Positions 15,296-23,193 of a DNA stretch of 64,000 nt are shown piece after piece. Below the pieces are notes generated by a model. The model was not told the origin of the DNA, searched no databases, and saw only the letters and a list, made by a program, of their open reading frames with translations. Position numbers and translations under genes: made by a program. Source of the stretch: Gordoniibacillus chartarius (GTDB lineage: Bacteria > Bacillota > Bacilli > Paenibacillales > NBRC-103111); contig NZ_JBHLWN010000008.1 of NCBI RefSeq assembly GCF_042432825.1, forward strand, positions 62,001-126,000, written 5' to 3'. Within the stretch, counting starts at the first letter, position 1, and each line of letters begins with the position of its first letter.

Positions 15296-16501
15296 ATGAC
15301 TACGACGGAATGCGTCATCTCCCTGGAGCGGCTCGACCCGAGCCAGCACGGCCAGCTGAAGTACGCCGCGGCGTTCGCCGACGAGCATATCGACACCATC
15401 ACTCTCGAAAATAACGCCATCCGCATCGTCCACAGCTCCCCGGCCGGCAACGGCCGGATCCAAGAGCGCGTCGAGCGGCTGATCGAGCGCTTCTCGCGCG
15501 GCGACTTCGGCTTCAAAGAAGCGAATTTGTTCGAATACAGCGGCCCGATGCCGTACCGCGAGGACATTGTGGCAGAGCTGGTACGCCGCAAGGCGATCAA
15601 AATGCTCGAGCCCGGCCTGTTCATTTTCCGCGAGCCGTTCTCGTCCCTGATGCGATTCCTCGACTGGTCGTTCGTGACCCGCATCGCCAAGAAGTTCGAA
15701 GGGCTGACCGAGGAGCAGTACCCGGCCGTCATTCATGCGGAGACGCTGAATAAGACGAACCATTTTACCTCGTTTCCCGAGCATATCCACTTCCTGACGC
15801 ACCTGCGCGAGGACCTCGACGTAATCGAGGCGTTCTCGCAGTCCGTCCGCGAGGCGGGCGGCTGGAAGCAGGAGGACCCGCTGTCCTTGGATGTGAACAT
15901 GCCGAAGCCGCGTTTTACGATGAATCCTTCGACATGCTACCACTGCTATGAAGGGCTGCAGGACGAGACGCTGGAGGGCGACGGCATCACCGTGACGGCG
16001 ATCGCCAAGTGCCACCGCTTCGAGGGCAAGAACCACTCCGATTTCGGGCGTCTGCTCGACTTCAGCATGCGCGAGATTATTTTCGTCGGCAAGCCGGAGT
16101 TCGTGAAGGAAAACCGCCTGAAGTCGATCGAGTATTTGAAGGAGCTGGCCGCGGAATGGGAGCTGGACTCGGTGATCGAGCTGGCGAACGATCCGTTCTT
16201 TACGAATGATTTTCAGGTGAAGGCGTCGTTCCAGCGCCAGCAAGAAATGAAGTACGAGCTGCGGCTGACGATTCCGTATATCAACAAATCGATCGCCTGC
16301 TCGTCCGTCAACTTCCACAGCACGACGTTCGGCAATGCGTTCAACATCAAGCTCGGCAAGCGCAGCGCCGTTACCGGCTGCGTCGGCTTCGGCATCGAGC
16401 GCTGGACGTTCGCGTTCCTGGCGCAGTACGGCCTGGACGAGTCCGCTTGGCCGCGCGCGTTCCGCGAGCAGTACCGGGCTTGGCAGGAGAAGGCGCTGTA
16501 G
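15296..16501 (+). CDS. Amino acid:[carrier protein] ligase, class-II synthetase (SerRS-like) fold
   Basis: 401 residues with the class-II aminoacyl-tRNA synthetase core but no tRNA-binding domain. Motif 2 is CHRFEG (239-244) followed by LLDFSMREIIFVG. Motif 3 is GCVGFGIERW (361-370). Expected zinc ligands of the atypical-SerRS type are visible: Cys214 in STCYHCYEG, Glu243 in HRFEG and Cys362 in GCVGF. Characterised relatives (Bradyrhizobium and Agrobacterium aa:CP ligases) adenylate glycine or alanine and load it onto a carrier protein instead of tRNA. The carrier gene directly upstream fits this. GAGG before the ATG and a nine-base gap suggest coupling. Amino acid specificity cannot be read with confidence. 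Confidence 0.87.
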   Translation: MTTTECVISLERLDPSQHGQLKYAAAFADEHIDTITLENNAIRIVHSSPAGNGRIQERVERLIERFSRGDFGFKEANLFEYSGPMPYREDIVAELVRRKAIKMLEPGLFIFREPFSSLMRFLDWSFVTRIAKKFEGLTEEQYPAVIHAETLNKTNHFTSFPEHIHFLTHLREDLDVIEAFSQSVREAGGWKQEDPLSLDVNMPKPRFTMNPSTCYHCYEGLQDETLEGDGITVTAIAKCHRFEGKNHSDFGRLLDFSMREIIFVGKPEFVKENRLKSIEYLKELAAEWELDSVIELANDPFFTNDFQVKASFQRQQEMKYELRLTIPYINKSIACSSVNFHSTTFGNAFNIKLGKRSAVTGCVGFGIERWTFAFLAQYGLDESAWPRAFREQYRAWQEKAL

Positions 16502-16564
16502 AAGGCTCTCCGCCTCAGCCCTAAGGGACTTTCACGGTCTTATTTCTCGGATTTCGGCTGCAAA

Positions 16565-16664
16565 TGGGATATTAGCGGATTGCCAGGGTCTTATTTCGCG
16601 TCAAATCGCGTCTGCGGGGGTGATCACCCTCTACTAAGACCCTCAAAATCCGCTAATCATCCCC
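16565..16664. repeat. Long imperfect palindrome with ATTAGCGGATT / AATCCGCTAAT ends
   Basis: In the 318-base gap between the ligase and SGNH genes. Left arm 16571-16593 (starts ATTAGCGGATT, includes AGGGTCTTA) pairs with right arm 16635-16657 (TAAGACCCT, ends AATCCGCTAAT). A partial left arm precedes it near 16525-16550. The same ends recur at 20805-21001, so this is a dispersed repeat family. Otherwise the gap holds no coding sequence. Confidence 0.8.
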
Positions 16665-16819
16665 ATCTGCGTAATGCTTGGCGGATAACGCCCCGACATA
16701 CCGTTATACTTTTCGAGCCACCTCCATTCTTGTATGTGGGGGTTATCGCAGCTTGTCATGACTGCCATACCGCTTCTTAACAGCATCACCTATCCCAGAC
16801 AACGGGGACTGATTCTTTC

Positions 16820-17716
16820 ATGCCGATCCTCACGTTCCTGAAGCGCAACCGCTTCGTGTTGGCGCTGCTGGCACTTTTCCTCCTCGTCGATACGCTGTTC
16901 GCATGGTGGCATCCGATGGAGAATTCGCGCCGCTTCTACAAGAACGACTATGTTAAAACGCTTTTCCACCACGGCTGGACTCGTTCCGGCCCTGTTTTTT
17001 ATGGCAATTCCTCGGTCACCGGAGCCTATATGGAGGACCGCTCGACGCACAAGCTGACCGAGTTCGGCCTCTCCTACGGCAAGCTCACCGACCTTCAGGC
17101 CATTCTGCAAAACAGCTACTACGACGTCAACGGTGAGCTCGTAATCGGGATCGACGTACATACGATGCTGGACAAGCTGGACACCGACCCGACCTACCCA
17201 TGGTTCAAGCGGTGGTACCAGCCTTACGTTTACGCCTACCGCGACTATTTCCGCGACTCCGGCGAAGAGCTGTTGAAGAATACGCTCAAGGGGCAGCCGC
17301 TCGTCTATGTGCCGCGTTGGATCGATAAAGAGCTGTACTTCGGCCGCAAGGACGATGCATGGCTGGCAAGAAGATTGGCCGACTACGACAAAATGTTCGG
17401 CTGGATGCGGCCGGATGCGGATATGAGCGCAAACCTCGCTTCCCTGCAGTGGGTCATCGACTACGCCGCCGAGCATAAGCTGCCCCTGCGCGTGATCTGG
17501 ATGCCGTACCATACGAGCTACGAGAAACCGCCCTACACGGCAGAGCTCAAATCGCGCGTAACCGCCATGCTGCAGCAGGCGAACGTTCCGACGCTCGACC
17601 TGATGGACCGGTTTAAGCCCGAGGAGTTCCACGATCTCGTTCACCTGAACCGCGAGGTCGGCGCACCGGCGTTCACGAAGGAGGTAGACGCATGGCTGAA
17701 CGGCCTGAAGAAGTAA
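16820..17716 (+). CDS. DltD-like SGNH-fold membrane protein
   Basis: 298 residues: one N-terminal membrane helix (about 12-30), then an extracytoplasmic SGNH-type domain. The nucleophile motif is probably FYGNSSVTGAYM (Ser64), and the C-terminal Asp-x-x-His is HDLVHLN (Asp272, His275). DltD and AlgJ/AlgX-type proteins with this architecture work next to MBOAT acyltransferases in moving an acyl group to an envelope polymer. The ribosome site is weak (GGGGACT). The next gene starts inside its last 25 bases. Sequence is too divergent to call DltD itself. A role as acyl hydrolase or transferase outside the membrane is inferred. Confidence 0.78.
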   Translation: MPILTFLKRNRFVLALLALFLLVDTLFAWWHPMENSRRFYKNDYVKTLFHHGWTRSGPVFYGNSSVTGAYMEDRSTHKLTEFGLSYGKLTDLQAILQNSYYDVNGELVIGIDVHTMLDKLDTDPTYPWFKRWYQPYVYAYRDYFRDSGEELLKNTLKGQPLVYVPRWIDKELYFGRKDDAWLARRLADYDKMFGWMRPDADMSANLASLQWVIDYAAEHKLPLRVIWMPYHTSYEKPPYTAELKSRVTAMLQQANVPTLDLMDRFKPEEFHDLVHLNREVGAPAFTKEVDAWLNGLKK

Positions 17717-18225
17717 CGACACCGCATTCCCAGGCAAAATCGGACCAACCGGCTGCACGCACCGGCCACAGGCAAGCGGACACAGACGCCGCCTTCACTG
17801 AGGCAGCAGCCCGGGGCGTCTCCGCTTCACCTGCGTCAAGCGCTGCGCCCACAAGCGGCGCGCGTTCAGCCGCTGACGGCGGTCTGCCGCCCCGCAGACA
17901 AACTCACGGCGGCAAGGCACAAGGCTCCGCCAAGCCAGCCGCCGCCAAACTACCCGCGGACGAGGCAAACGCTGCGGCAGCTAAGCCTTCGTCCGCAGCG
18001 CAGGCTGAAGCACCTGCACCTGCATCTGCATCTGCATCCGCGGCCAAGCCCGCAGCAGCAGCAGGAGCAGGCAAGCCCAAAGCCGGCGGCGGCAAAAAGT
18101 CCAAGCGCACCTGGCGCGACACCCGCGCCGGCCGTCTGCTCGAGCTGCTGGCTTATCTGATTATGCTGGTGCTTGTGCTGGTTTATTTTACAGGCAAAGG
18201 GCTGTTTATCTATGAAGGCTTCTGA
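17692..18225 (+). CDS. DltX-like small membrane protein with long Ala-rich N-terminal extension
   Basis: 177 residues. Residues 1-140 are an Ala/Pro/Lys-rich, probably disordered tail. The last 40 residues (RAGRLLELLAYLIMLVLVL, then VYFTGKGLFIYEGF) are a single membrane helix ending in FIYEGF at the extreme C-terminus. DltX proteins of dlt operons are about 50 residues, with one helix and a C-terminal FIYN.F motif whose tyrosine is reported to carry the acyl group between DltB and DltD. The match at the very C-terminus is strong for so short a motif. AAGGAGGT seven bases before the ATG supports the long form. The gene overlaps the SGNH gene and precedes the MBOAT gene. Confidence 0.75.
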   Translation: MAERPEEVTTPHSQAKSDQPAARTGHRQADTDAAFTEAAARGVSASPASSAAPTSGARSAADGGLPPRRQTHGGKAQGSAKPAAAKLPADEANAAAAKPSSAAQAEAPAPASASASAAKPAAAAGAGKPKAGGGKKSKRTWRDTRAGRLLELLAYLIMLVLVLVYFTGKGLFIYEGF

Positions 18226-18409
18226 CCGATACGGTTCAACGGCAGCTACGCGTCCGACGACGACGCCCGACATTGGAGATTGGCATCTTGCTCGCTAACC
18301 TTCCTTGCCGAGCGGCTAACCCGCATCAGCACGCTGCCGGAGCCGTCCGCCGTCCTCGCCCCCGAAGCCATAACCCGCCGGGCCCGCCCGGCATGAAGGA
18401 GTTTCCGCG

Positions 18410-19573
18410 ATGTTTTACTTGCATATGAACGCCATCGTCGGCCTCGCCGGGATGATCGCGGCGCTGATGCTGACGCGGCGCTGGCCGAGCAACAAGCGCG
18501 TCCTGCTGCTGCTGTTCAACCTCGGCTTCCTGTACGTGTTCAGCCAGAAGCTGTTCGTCTTCAACGTCCTGTACGTCGCCGGCAACTATGCGCTGTTCCT
18601 GCTGCTCTGCCGCATCGCCCGCTTCCGCCTTGCCGCCTTCGTCGCGGCAATCGCCGCCAATATCGGCGCCGTTACCGTCATGCGGCTGTACGGGATGGGC
18701 ACGCTGCAGTCGCCGCTATTCGACGTCGTCATTACGCTCGGACTTATCTATAACGTACTCAAGGTTATCGACGCGCTGTACTTCGCCTACTTCTTCAAGC
18801 GGGACGGCGAGGCCGGAGCGCTCGACTACGCTAACTACATTCTGTTTATTCCGACGTTCACTTCCGGCCCGATCTTGAAGTTCCGCGATTTCATGGCCGA
18901 TACGAAGAAGCCGTACCAAGTCGACGCTCCGCTGTTCGAAGACAGCGTCAAACGCATTATTCTGGGCCTCTTCAAGAAAATGGTGCTCGTCCCCGGCATG
19001 AGCTACGTGTTCCAGCTCGTGAACGATCCTGCCGGCGGCCCGCTCCACACGCATGAATCGCTGTTCCTGATGGTGTGGTTTTACCTGTGGATCTATCTCG
19101 ACTTCTCGGGCTACTCGGACATCGCGATCGGCTTCGGCCGCTTGCTCGGCTACACGATGCCGGAGAACTTCAAGAAGCCGTTCACTTCGCCGTCGCTGAC
19201 GCAGTTTTGGCGCAATTGGCACGTGACGCTCGGCGACTGGTTCCGCGATCATATTTTTATTTTCTTCTCGCGCAGAACGCCCTCCCGCCTCACCGCCGCC
19301 GGGCTCTCCCTGCTCATCATGCTGCTGATGGGTTTGTGGCACGGCTTTACATGGCTGTATGTGCTGTACGGGCTGTACCACGGCGTCATCATCGCATTGG
19401 AATCGTACTTCGAGCTGTCGACGGTCAATAAGAAAAAGGTATCGGTGCCATACTACGCCTTCCGCGTCGCGCTGACGCAGCTCCTCGTCATCTTCGGCGT
19501 CATCGTCTACAGCGGGGACTCCGCAACGGTGCTGCGCATTTACGAGGGGCTGCTGAGACTGCCTTCATTTTAA
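18410..19573 (+). CDS. DltB-like MBOAT-family membrane acyltransferase
   Basis: 387 residues, about ten membrane helices. MBOAT landmarks are YLDFSGYSDIAIGFGRLLG (229-247), FWRNWHVTLGDWFRDHI (266-282) and the catalytic histidine in GLWHGFTW (His311). DltB, AlgI and PatA share these and transfer an acyl group from a cytoplasmic carrier through the membrane to an outside acceptor. Here the carrier would be the upstream carrier protein loaded by the ligase. AAGGAG lies eight bases before the ATG; a 184-base gap separates it from the DltX-like gene. Donor and acceptor are inferred from gene order. Confidence 0.92.
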   Translation: MFYLHMNAIVGLAGMIAALMLTRRWPSNKRVLLLLFNLGFLYVFSQKLFVFNVLYVAGNYALFLLLCRIARFRLAAFVAAIAANIGAVTVMRLYGMGTLQSPLFDVVITLGLIYNVLKVIDALYFAYFFKRDGEAGALDYANYILFIPTFTSGPILKFRDFMADTKKPYQVDAPLFEDSVKRIILGLFKKMVLVPGMSYVFQLVNDPAGGPLHTHESLFLMVWFYLWIYLDFSGYSDIAIGFGRLLGYTMPENFKKPFTSPSLTQFWRNWHVTLGDWFRDHIFIFFSRRTPSRLTAAGLSLLIMLLMGLWHGFTWLYVLYGLYHGVIIALESYFELSTVNKKKVSVPYYAFRVALTQLLVIFGVIVYSGDSATVLRIYEGLLRLPSF

Positions 19574-19586
19574 CGGAAGATAATGG

Positions 19587-19592
19587 TATAAT
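19587..19592 (+). promoter_or_regulatory. Extended -10 promoter of the TIM-barrel gene
   Basis: TGG-TATAAT just after the MBOAT stop; no clear -35. A weak cre-like sequence (ATAAAACGTTTCCA, 19613-19626, 12 of 14 consensus positions) lies downstream and could allow catabolite repression. Confidence 0.5.
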
Positions 19593-19646
19593 CGGGAACA
19601 GTACCTGGCACAATAAAACGTTTCCATTATCGTCGGAGGTGTACAA

Positions 19647-20615
19647 ATGAAGTTAGGTGTTTTCGCTGTCCTGTTCGCACAGAAGCCGCTTGAAGAAGCT
19701 CTCGACTACATTGCGTCCAAAGGTTTAGAGGCTGTAGAGATCGGTACCGGCGGTTACCCGGGCAACGCGCACTGCAAGCCGGACGAGCTGCTGGCCGACG
19801 CCGGCAAGCTGAAGGCGTTCAAGCAAGCGTTCGACTCCCGCGGCCTGACGATTTCCGCGCTCAGCTGCCACGGCAACCCGCTTCACCCGCAAAAGGCGAT
19901 TGCCCAGAGCTACCATGACGACTTCATCAAAACGGTCGAGCTCGCTCAGCGCCTGGAAGTGCCGGTCGTCGTCGGCTTCTCCGGCTGCCCTGGCGACCAC
20001 GAAGATGCGAAGTATCCGAACTGGCCGGTTGCGCCTTGGCCGAACGATTTTCAAGAAATTCTCGCATGGCAGTGGGAGAACAAGGTGATTCCGTACTGGA
20101 AGGAAACTGGCAAGTTCGCTCAGGAGCGCGGCATTAAGCTGGCTCTCGAGCTGCACGGCGGCTTCTCCGTCCATACGCCGGCTACGCTGCTCCGTCTGCG
20201 CGATGCCGTCGGCGAAGTGATCGGGGCGAACCTCGATCCGAGCCATATGTGGTGGCAGGGCATCGATCCGGTGCAAGCCGTGCACATTCTCGGCCGCGCC
20301 GGCGCGATTCACCACTTCCACGCCAAGGACACGTCGCTGGACGTGAACAACGTGAACAAGCACGGCGTGACCGATATGCAGTCGTATACGCAAATGCTGG
20401 ACCGCGCTTGGCAGTTCCGCTCCGTCGGCTATGGCCACGACCTGAAGACTTGGGCGGACATCATCTCCGCGCTGCGTCTGGTCGGCTACGACTATGTCGT
20501 CTCCATCGAGCATGAGGACGGCCTGATGTCCGTCGACGAAGGCTTCTCCAAAGCGGTTCAGAACCTGCAGCAGGTGCTGATCAAGGAGCCGGTCGGCGAG
20601 ATGTGGTGGGTTTAA
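19647..20615 (+). CDS. Sugar phosphate isomerase/epimerase-like TIM-barrel protein
   Basis: 322 residues of the AP-endonuclease-2/xylose-isomerase-like TIM barrel. Metal-binding landmarks are LALELHGGFSVH (Glu, His), GANLDPSHMWWQG (Asp, His), IHHFHAKDT (His) and VVSIEHEDG (Glu). Such proteins isomerise or epimerise sugars, inositols or related ketoses; the substrate cannot be told from sequence. CGGAGGTG precedes the ATG. It stands alone, with its own -10 and a strong terminator. Although it follows the Dlt-like operon it has a separate promoter and probably belongs to carbohydrate catabolism. Confidence 0.87.
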   Translation: MKLGVFAVLFAQKPLEEALDYIASKGLEAVEIGTGGYPGNAHCKPDELLADAGKLKAFKQAFDSRGLTISALSCHGNPLHPQKAIAQSYHDDFIKTVELAQRLEVPVVVGFSGCPGDHEDAKYPNWPVAPWPNDFQEILAWQWENKVIPYWKETGKFAQERGIKLALELHGGFSVHTPATLLRLRDAVGEVIGANLDPSHMWWQGIDPVQAVHILGRAGAIHHFHAKDTSLDVNNVNKHGVTDMQSYTQMLDRAWQFRSVGYGHDLKTWADIISALRLVGYDYVVSIEHEDGLMSVDEGFSKAVQNLQQVLIKEPVGEMWWV

Positions 20616-20625
20616 GCAATGCGAA

Positions 20626-20661
20626 AGAGCGTCATCCCTACGGATGGCGCTCTGTTTTTTT
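20626..20661 (+). terminator. Terminator of the TIM-barrel gene
   Basis: AGAGCGTCATCC and GGATGGCGCTCT form a 12-bp stem with one mismatch around CTAC, followed by G and TTTTTTT. Confidence 0.9.
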
Positions 20662-20804
20662 GGGAAACCCACGGTTCCTTATAGCTGGGCGGAATCTCAA
20701 CTCATGATTATCCGAAGACATTAGGGGGAGCCAGGGACCTGGACACATGCTAAACGCAAAGCGAATTTTCAAGCAGTGTTCTTCTCGCACCCGGAAAATC
20801 ATAG

Positions 20805-21001
20805 AATAGCGGACATTCATGTCTTTATTTCTGCAGAGTGGGCCTCATCTTGAGAAATAGCGGATTTTGAGGGCGTAAATTTTCCCGTTCTGAGCCGTTT
20901 TCCCCGAGTTGAGCTGCTTGGTCGGTTATTAAGGCCCCCAAAATCCGCTATTTCCGCCAAATGGCAAGCTGAGGGTCAAATAGAGCCTTCATAATCCGTT
21001 A
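20805..21001. repeat. Nested palindromic repeat (AATAGCGGA / TCCGCTATT family)
   Basis: Inner arms GAAATAGCGGATTTTGAGG (from 20853) and the complementary 20934-20954 enclose about 60 bases. Outer, more diverged arms begin AATAGCGGACATTC (20805) and end TTCATAATCCGTTA (21001). The ends match the repeat at 16565-16664. The remaining bases between the terminator and ktrB show no coding sequence. Confidence 0.75.
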
Positions 21002-21091
21002 CGGATCTGCTCTCGAAGCAAACCACATCCCGTGGATGCTACTTTTTATGATGAACCGGCCAAACGCACGAGCTCACGCAGCCGCCTACGA

Positions 21092-22450
21092 TCATTGACC
21101 GACCATGACCCTTTCTTTCGGGAAGCGATAATCTTCGTCTGCATCGTCCTTCTTGAGCAGCAGCAGCAAGCTGACGATCCCGATTCGCCCGATGGCCATA
21201 CAAAGAATCAGGATGATTTTGCCCGGTGCCGTAACGTCAGATGTGATGCCCGCGGATAGCCCGGTTGTTCCGAACGCCGACGTAATTTCAAAGATCGTAT
21301 GGTTCAACGGAAACCCTTCAAAGTATAAAAAAGCTAACGCCGCAGCAAAAATAAGCAGCATCGCCAGGAAAAACACCATAAAGGAACGGTGGATATCCTC
21401 GTCCGCCAGCTCTCTCCGGAACACTTTAACGTTCTTGTAACCGAGCATGTATGCCCGAAGGGCCGCGATCAATACAAAAAACGTTGTCGTGCGGATCCCC
21501 CCTCCGACACTCATCGGCGAAGCTCCGATAAACATCAAACCCGCCATCATCATCATGGTCGGTGCCGTTAAACCCGCAATGTCCATCGTGGCGAATCCGC
21601 CGCTGCGCGTGGATACGGATTGAAAGAGCGAGTAAAACAGCGCTTCGTGCCATGACTTGTCCGCCAGGAAGGCATCCCGCTCCAGCACGTAAAATAACAC
21701 GGCCCCCGCCGCCACTAAGGAGAAGAACGTTAACGTAGTAATTTTGGCGAGCAGCGAAAATCGCGTCTTCCCCGCCGGGTTCCTTACGTAATCCCAGATC
21801 TCGACCAATACGGGAAAACCGATCGCGCCGGCAATGATCAAGAGCATGATCACGGTTTGGAAGAAATAATCGCCGGAAAATTTAATCAGGGAGTTTCCGT
21901 TGTTCAGATCGAAGCCCGCGTTCGTGAAGGCGCTCACCGATGTGAAGAAACCGTGAAACAACGCGGCAAGCAGGTTCGTTTCATAACCGGCCGCCCGCAA
22001 GTAGGTGCCCAGTATGACGGCTGCGATGCACTCAATGGTAAACGCCAGCAGCAAAATTTTGCGCATGAGGCTCACGATGCCCGATAACGTAGACAGATTG
22101 TAATCGGCCGCAATCTGTATCCGCTGAGATAGCCCTATGCGCTGGCCCAGCATCAGCCAGAGAAAAGTTCCTGTGGCCATAATGCCAATGCCGCCGATTT
22201 GAAACAGAACGGCAAGCAAAATAATGCCGCCGGTATTAAAAACCTCGCTAATCGTAATCACGGACAGCCCCGTAACGCTGATCGCGCTGGAAGCGGTAAA
22301 CAGCGCATCAATAAAGGACAAGCTTACCCCCGGACGATGAAAAATAGGCAGGGACAGCAACACTGCGGAAACCACGATGCAGCCTATGTACAGCAAAACG
22401 ATGACCTGGGGGGGCTTCAACCGATGCTGTTGTAACCCGATACGTTTCAA
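21092..22450 (-). CDS. ktrB: KtrB-type potassium transporter, membrane subunit
   Basis: 452 residues of the TrkH/KtrB/HKT superfamily, four pore repeats. Selectivity-filter glycines appear in SAISVTGLSV, SAFTNAGFDLN, STRSGGFATMD and SAFGTTGLSAG. It mediates sodium-dependent or passive potassium uptake together with a cytoplasmic nucleotide-binding RCK ring (KtrA/KtrC), which is not in this window. TTG start, with GGGAGG thirteen bases upstream, a little far. Single gene; KtrB and KtrD cannot be distinguished without alignment, and an unlinked partner resembles the KtrD/KtrC arrangement in Bacillus. Confidence 0.9.
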   Translation of the reverse strand: MKRIGLQQHRLKPPQVIVLLYIGCIVVSAVLLSLPIFHRPGVSLSFIDALFTASSAISVTGLSVITISEVFNTGGIILLAVLFQIGGIGIMATGTFLWLMLGQRIGLSQRIQIAADYNLSTLSGIVSLMRKILLLAFTIECIAAVILGTYLRAAGYETNLLAALFHGFFTSVSAFTNAGFDLNNGNSLIKFSGDYFFQTVIMLLIIAGAIGFPVLVEIWDYVRNPAGKTRFSLLAKITTLTFFSLVAAGAVLFYVLERDAFLADKSWHEALFYSLFQSVSTRSGGFATMDIAGLTAPTMMMMAGLMFIGASPMSVGGGIRTTTFFVLIAALRAYMLGYKNVKVFRRELADEDIHRSFMVFFLAMLLIFAAALAFLYFEGFPLNHTIFEITSAFGTTGLSAGITSDVTAPGKIILILCMAIGRIGIVSLLLLLKKDDADEDYRFPKERVMVGQ

Positions 22451-22696
22451 TGCGATATGCCAACCTCCCGATGAGCACCATCATAAAACCCATAATTTAT
22501 AGCTTCTCCGGATGGACCGCTTTCTTCTCCGCTGCAGCGTATCATTTGAATAACTTACTTCGAACCATAATACATTAGGTGAAATAGAAATGTACAACTA
22601 TTTTCCCGGATCAAAAAGCGACATCCCCCGGGATTGGCCTCCAAAGGGATGCATATCTGGGATGAAGCGTATTGTGCCGTCATAACGGAAGGTGAT

Positions 22697-22744
22697 ATGA
22701 TGAAGAATACAAGTAACGGTTGCGGCTGTACAAGTGAACATTAG
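22697..22744 (+). CDS. Possible 15-residue leader peptide
   Basis: A short frame MMKNTSNGCGCTSEH with GGAAGGTGAT directly upstream as ribosome site. Its stop lies 12 bases before the next start, overlapping the next ribosome site, suggesting translational coupling. The CGC motif is notable. Too short to be sure it is translated. Confidence 0.35.
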   Translation: MMKNTSNGCGCTSEH

Positions 22745-22756
22745 GGGGACGATCCG

Positions 22757-23191
22757 ATGCTTGATTTTATTATTTACGGCATGATTGCGATTGTGTTGCT
22801 GTCTCTCTATTATGCCTATCTGAAGCGAGACCGGATGATCTCGGACAAATACCCCATAACCGCTCCGAGCGGCAGCGAATACCGGGTGCAAATCGGGTAC
22901 TCGGGAACTACGGGCAAGTATTTCTGCAACATTCTGAAGAAGCGCGACAAATTTATGCCCGGCATGGAATGGAAGTGCGTCGAGAGCGAAATCATCAGCC
23001 ACTTCTTTAGCTCGGGCAACTATGACCTCTCGAAGATCGTCTCCGGCATCATCCTGGCCTACGAACGCAAACAGCGCCGAAGCTACGCACAGCAGCAGCA
23101 AAATGAACAGGAGCTCATCACTAAAGAGCTGGAAGCCTTCGAGGCTTGGGACGGCAAGGTTAAGGAAGAGCCCGAGGACTTCTCGATTTAG
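22757..23191 (+). CDS. Conserved-looking small membrane-anchored protein, unknown function
   Basis: 144 residues. One N-terminal helix (about 3-20, IIYGMIAIVLLSLYYAYL) anchors a soluble domain rich in charged residues. The domain begins with a compact beta-like stretch (YRVQIGYSGTTGKYFCNILKK) and ends in a Gln/Glu-rich, coiled-coil-prone tail (QQQQNEQELITKELEAFEAW). I do not recognise a family. GGGGGAC precedes the ATG, and a possible leader peptide is just upstream. Its stop is two bases from the stop of the convergent permease gene. Confidence 0.75.
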   Translation: MLDFIIYGMIAIVLLSLYYAYLKRDRMISDKYPITAPSGSEYRVQIGYSGTTGKYFCNILKKRDKFMPGMEWKCVESEIISHFFSSGNYDLSKIVSGIILAYERKQRRSYAQQQQNEQELITKELEAFEAWDGKVKEEPEDFSI

Positions 23192-23193
23192 TC

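Noticed and set aside
14987..16318. 443-codon minus-strand frame opposite the carrier protein and ligase genes
   Set aside because: The sense strand carries clear carrier and class-II synthetase motifs with good ribosome sites; the antisense frame shows none.
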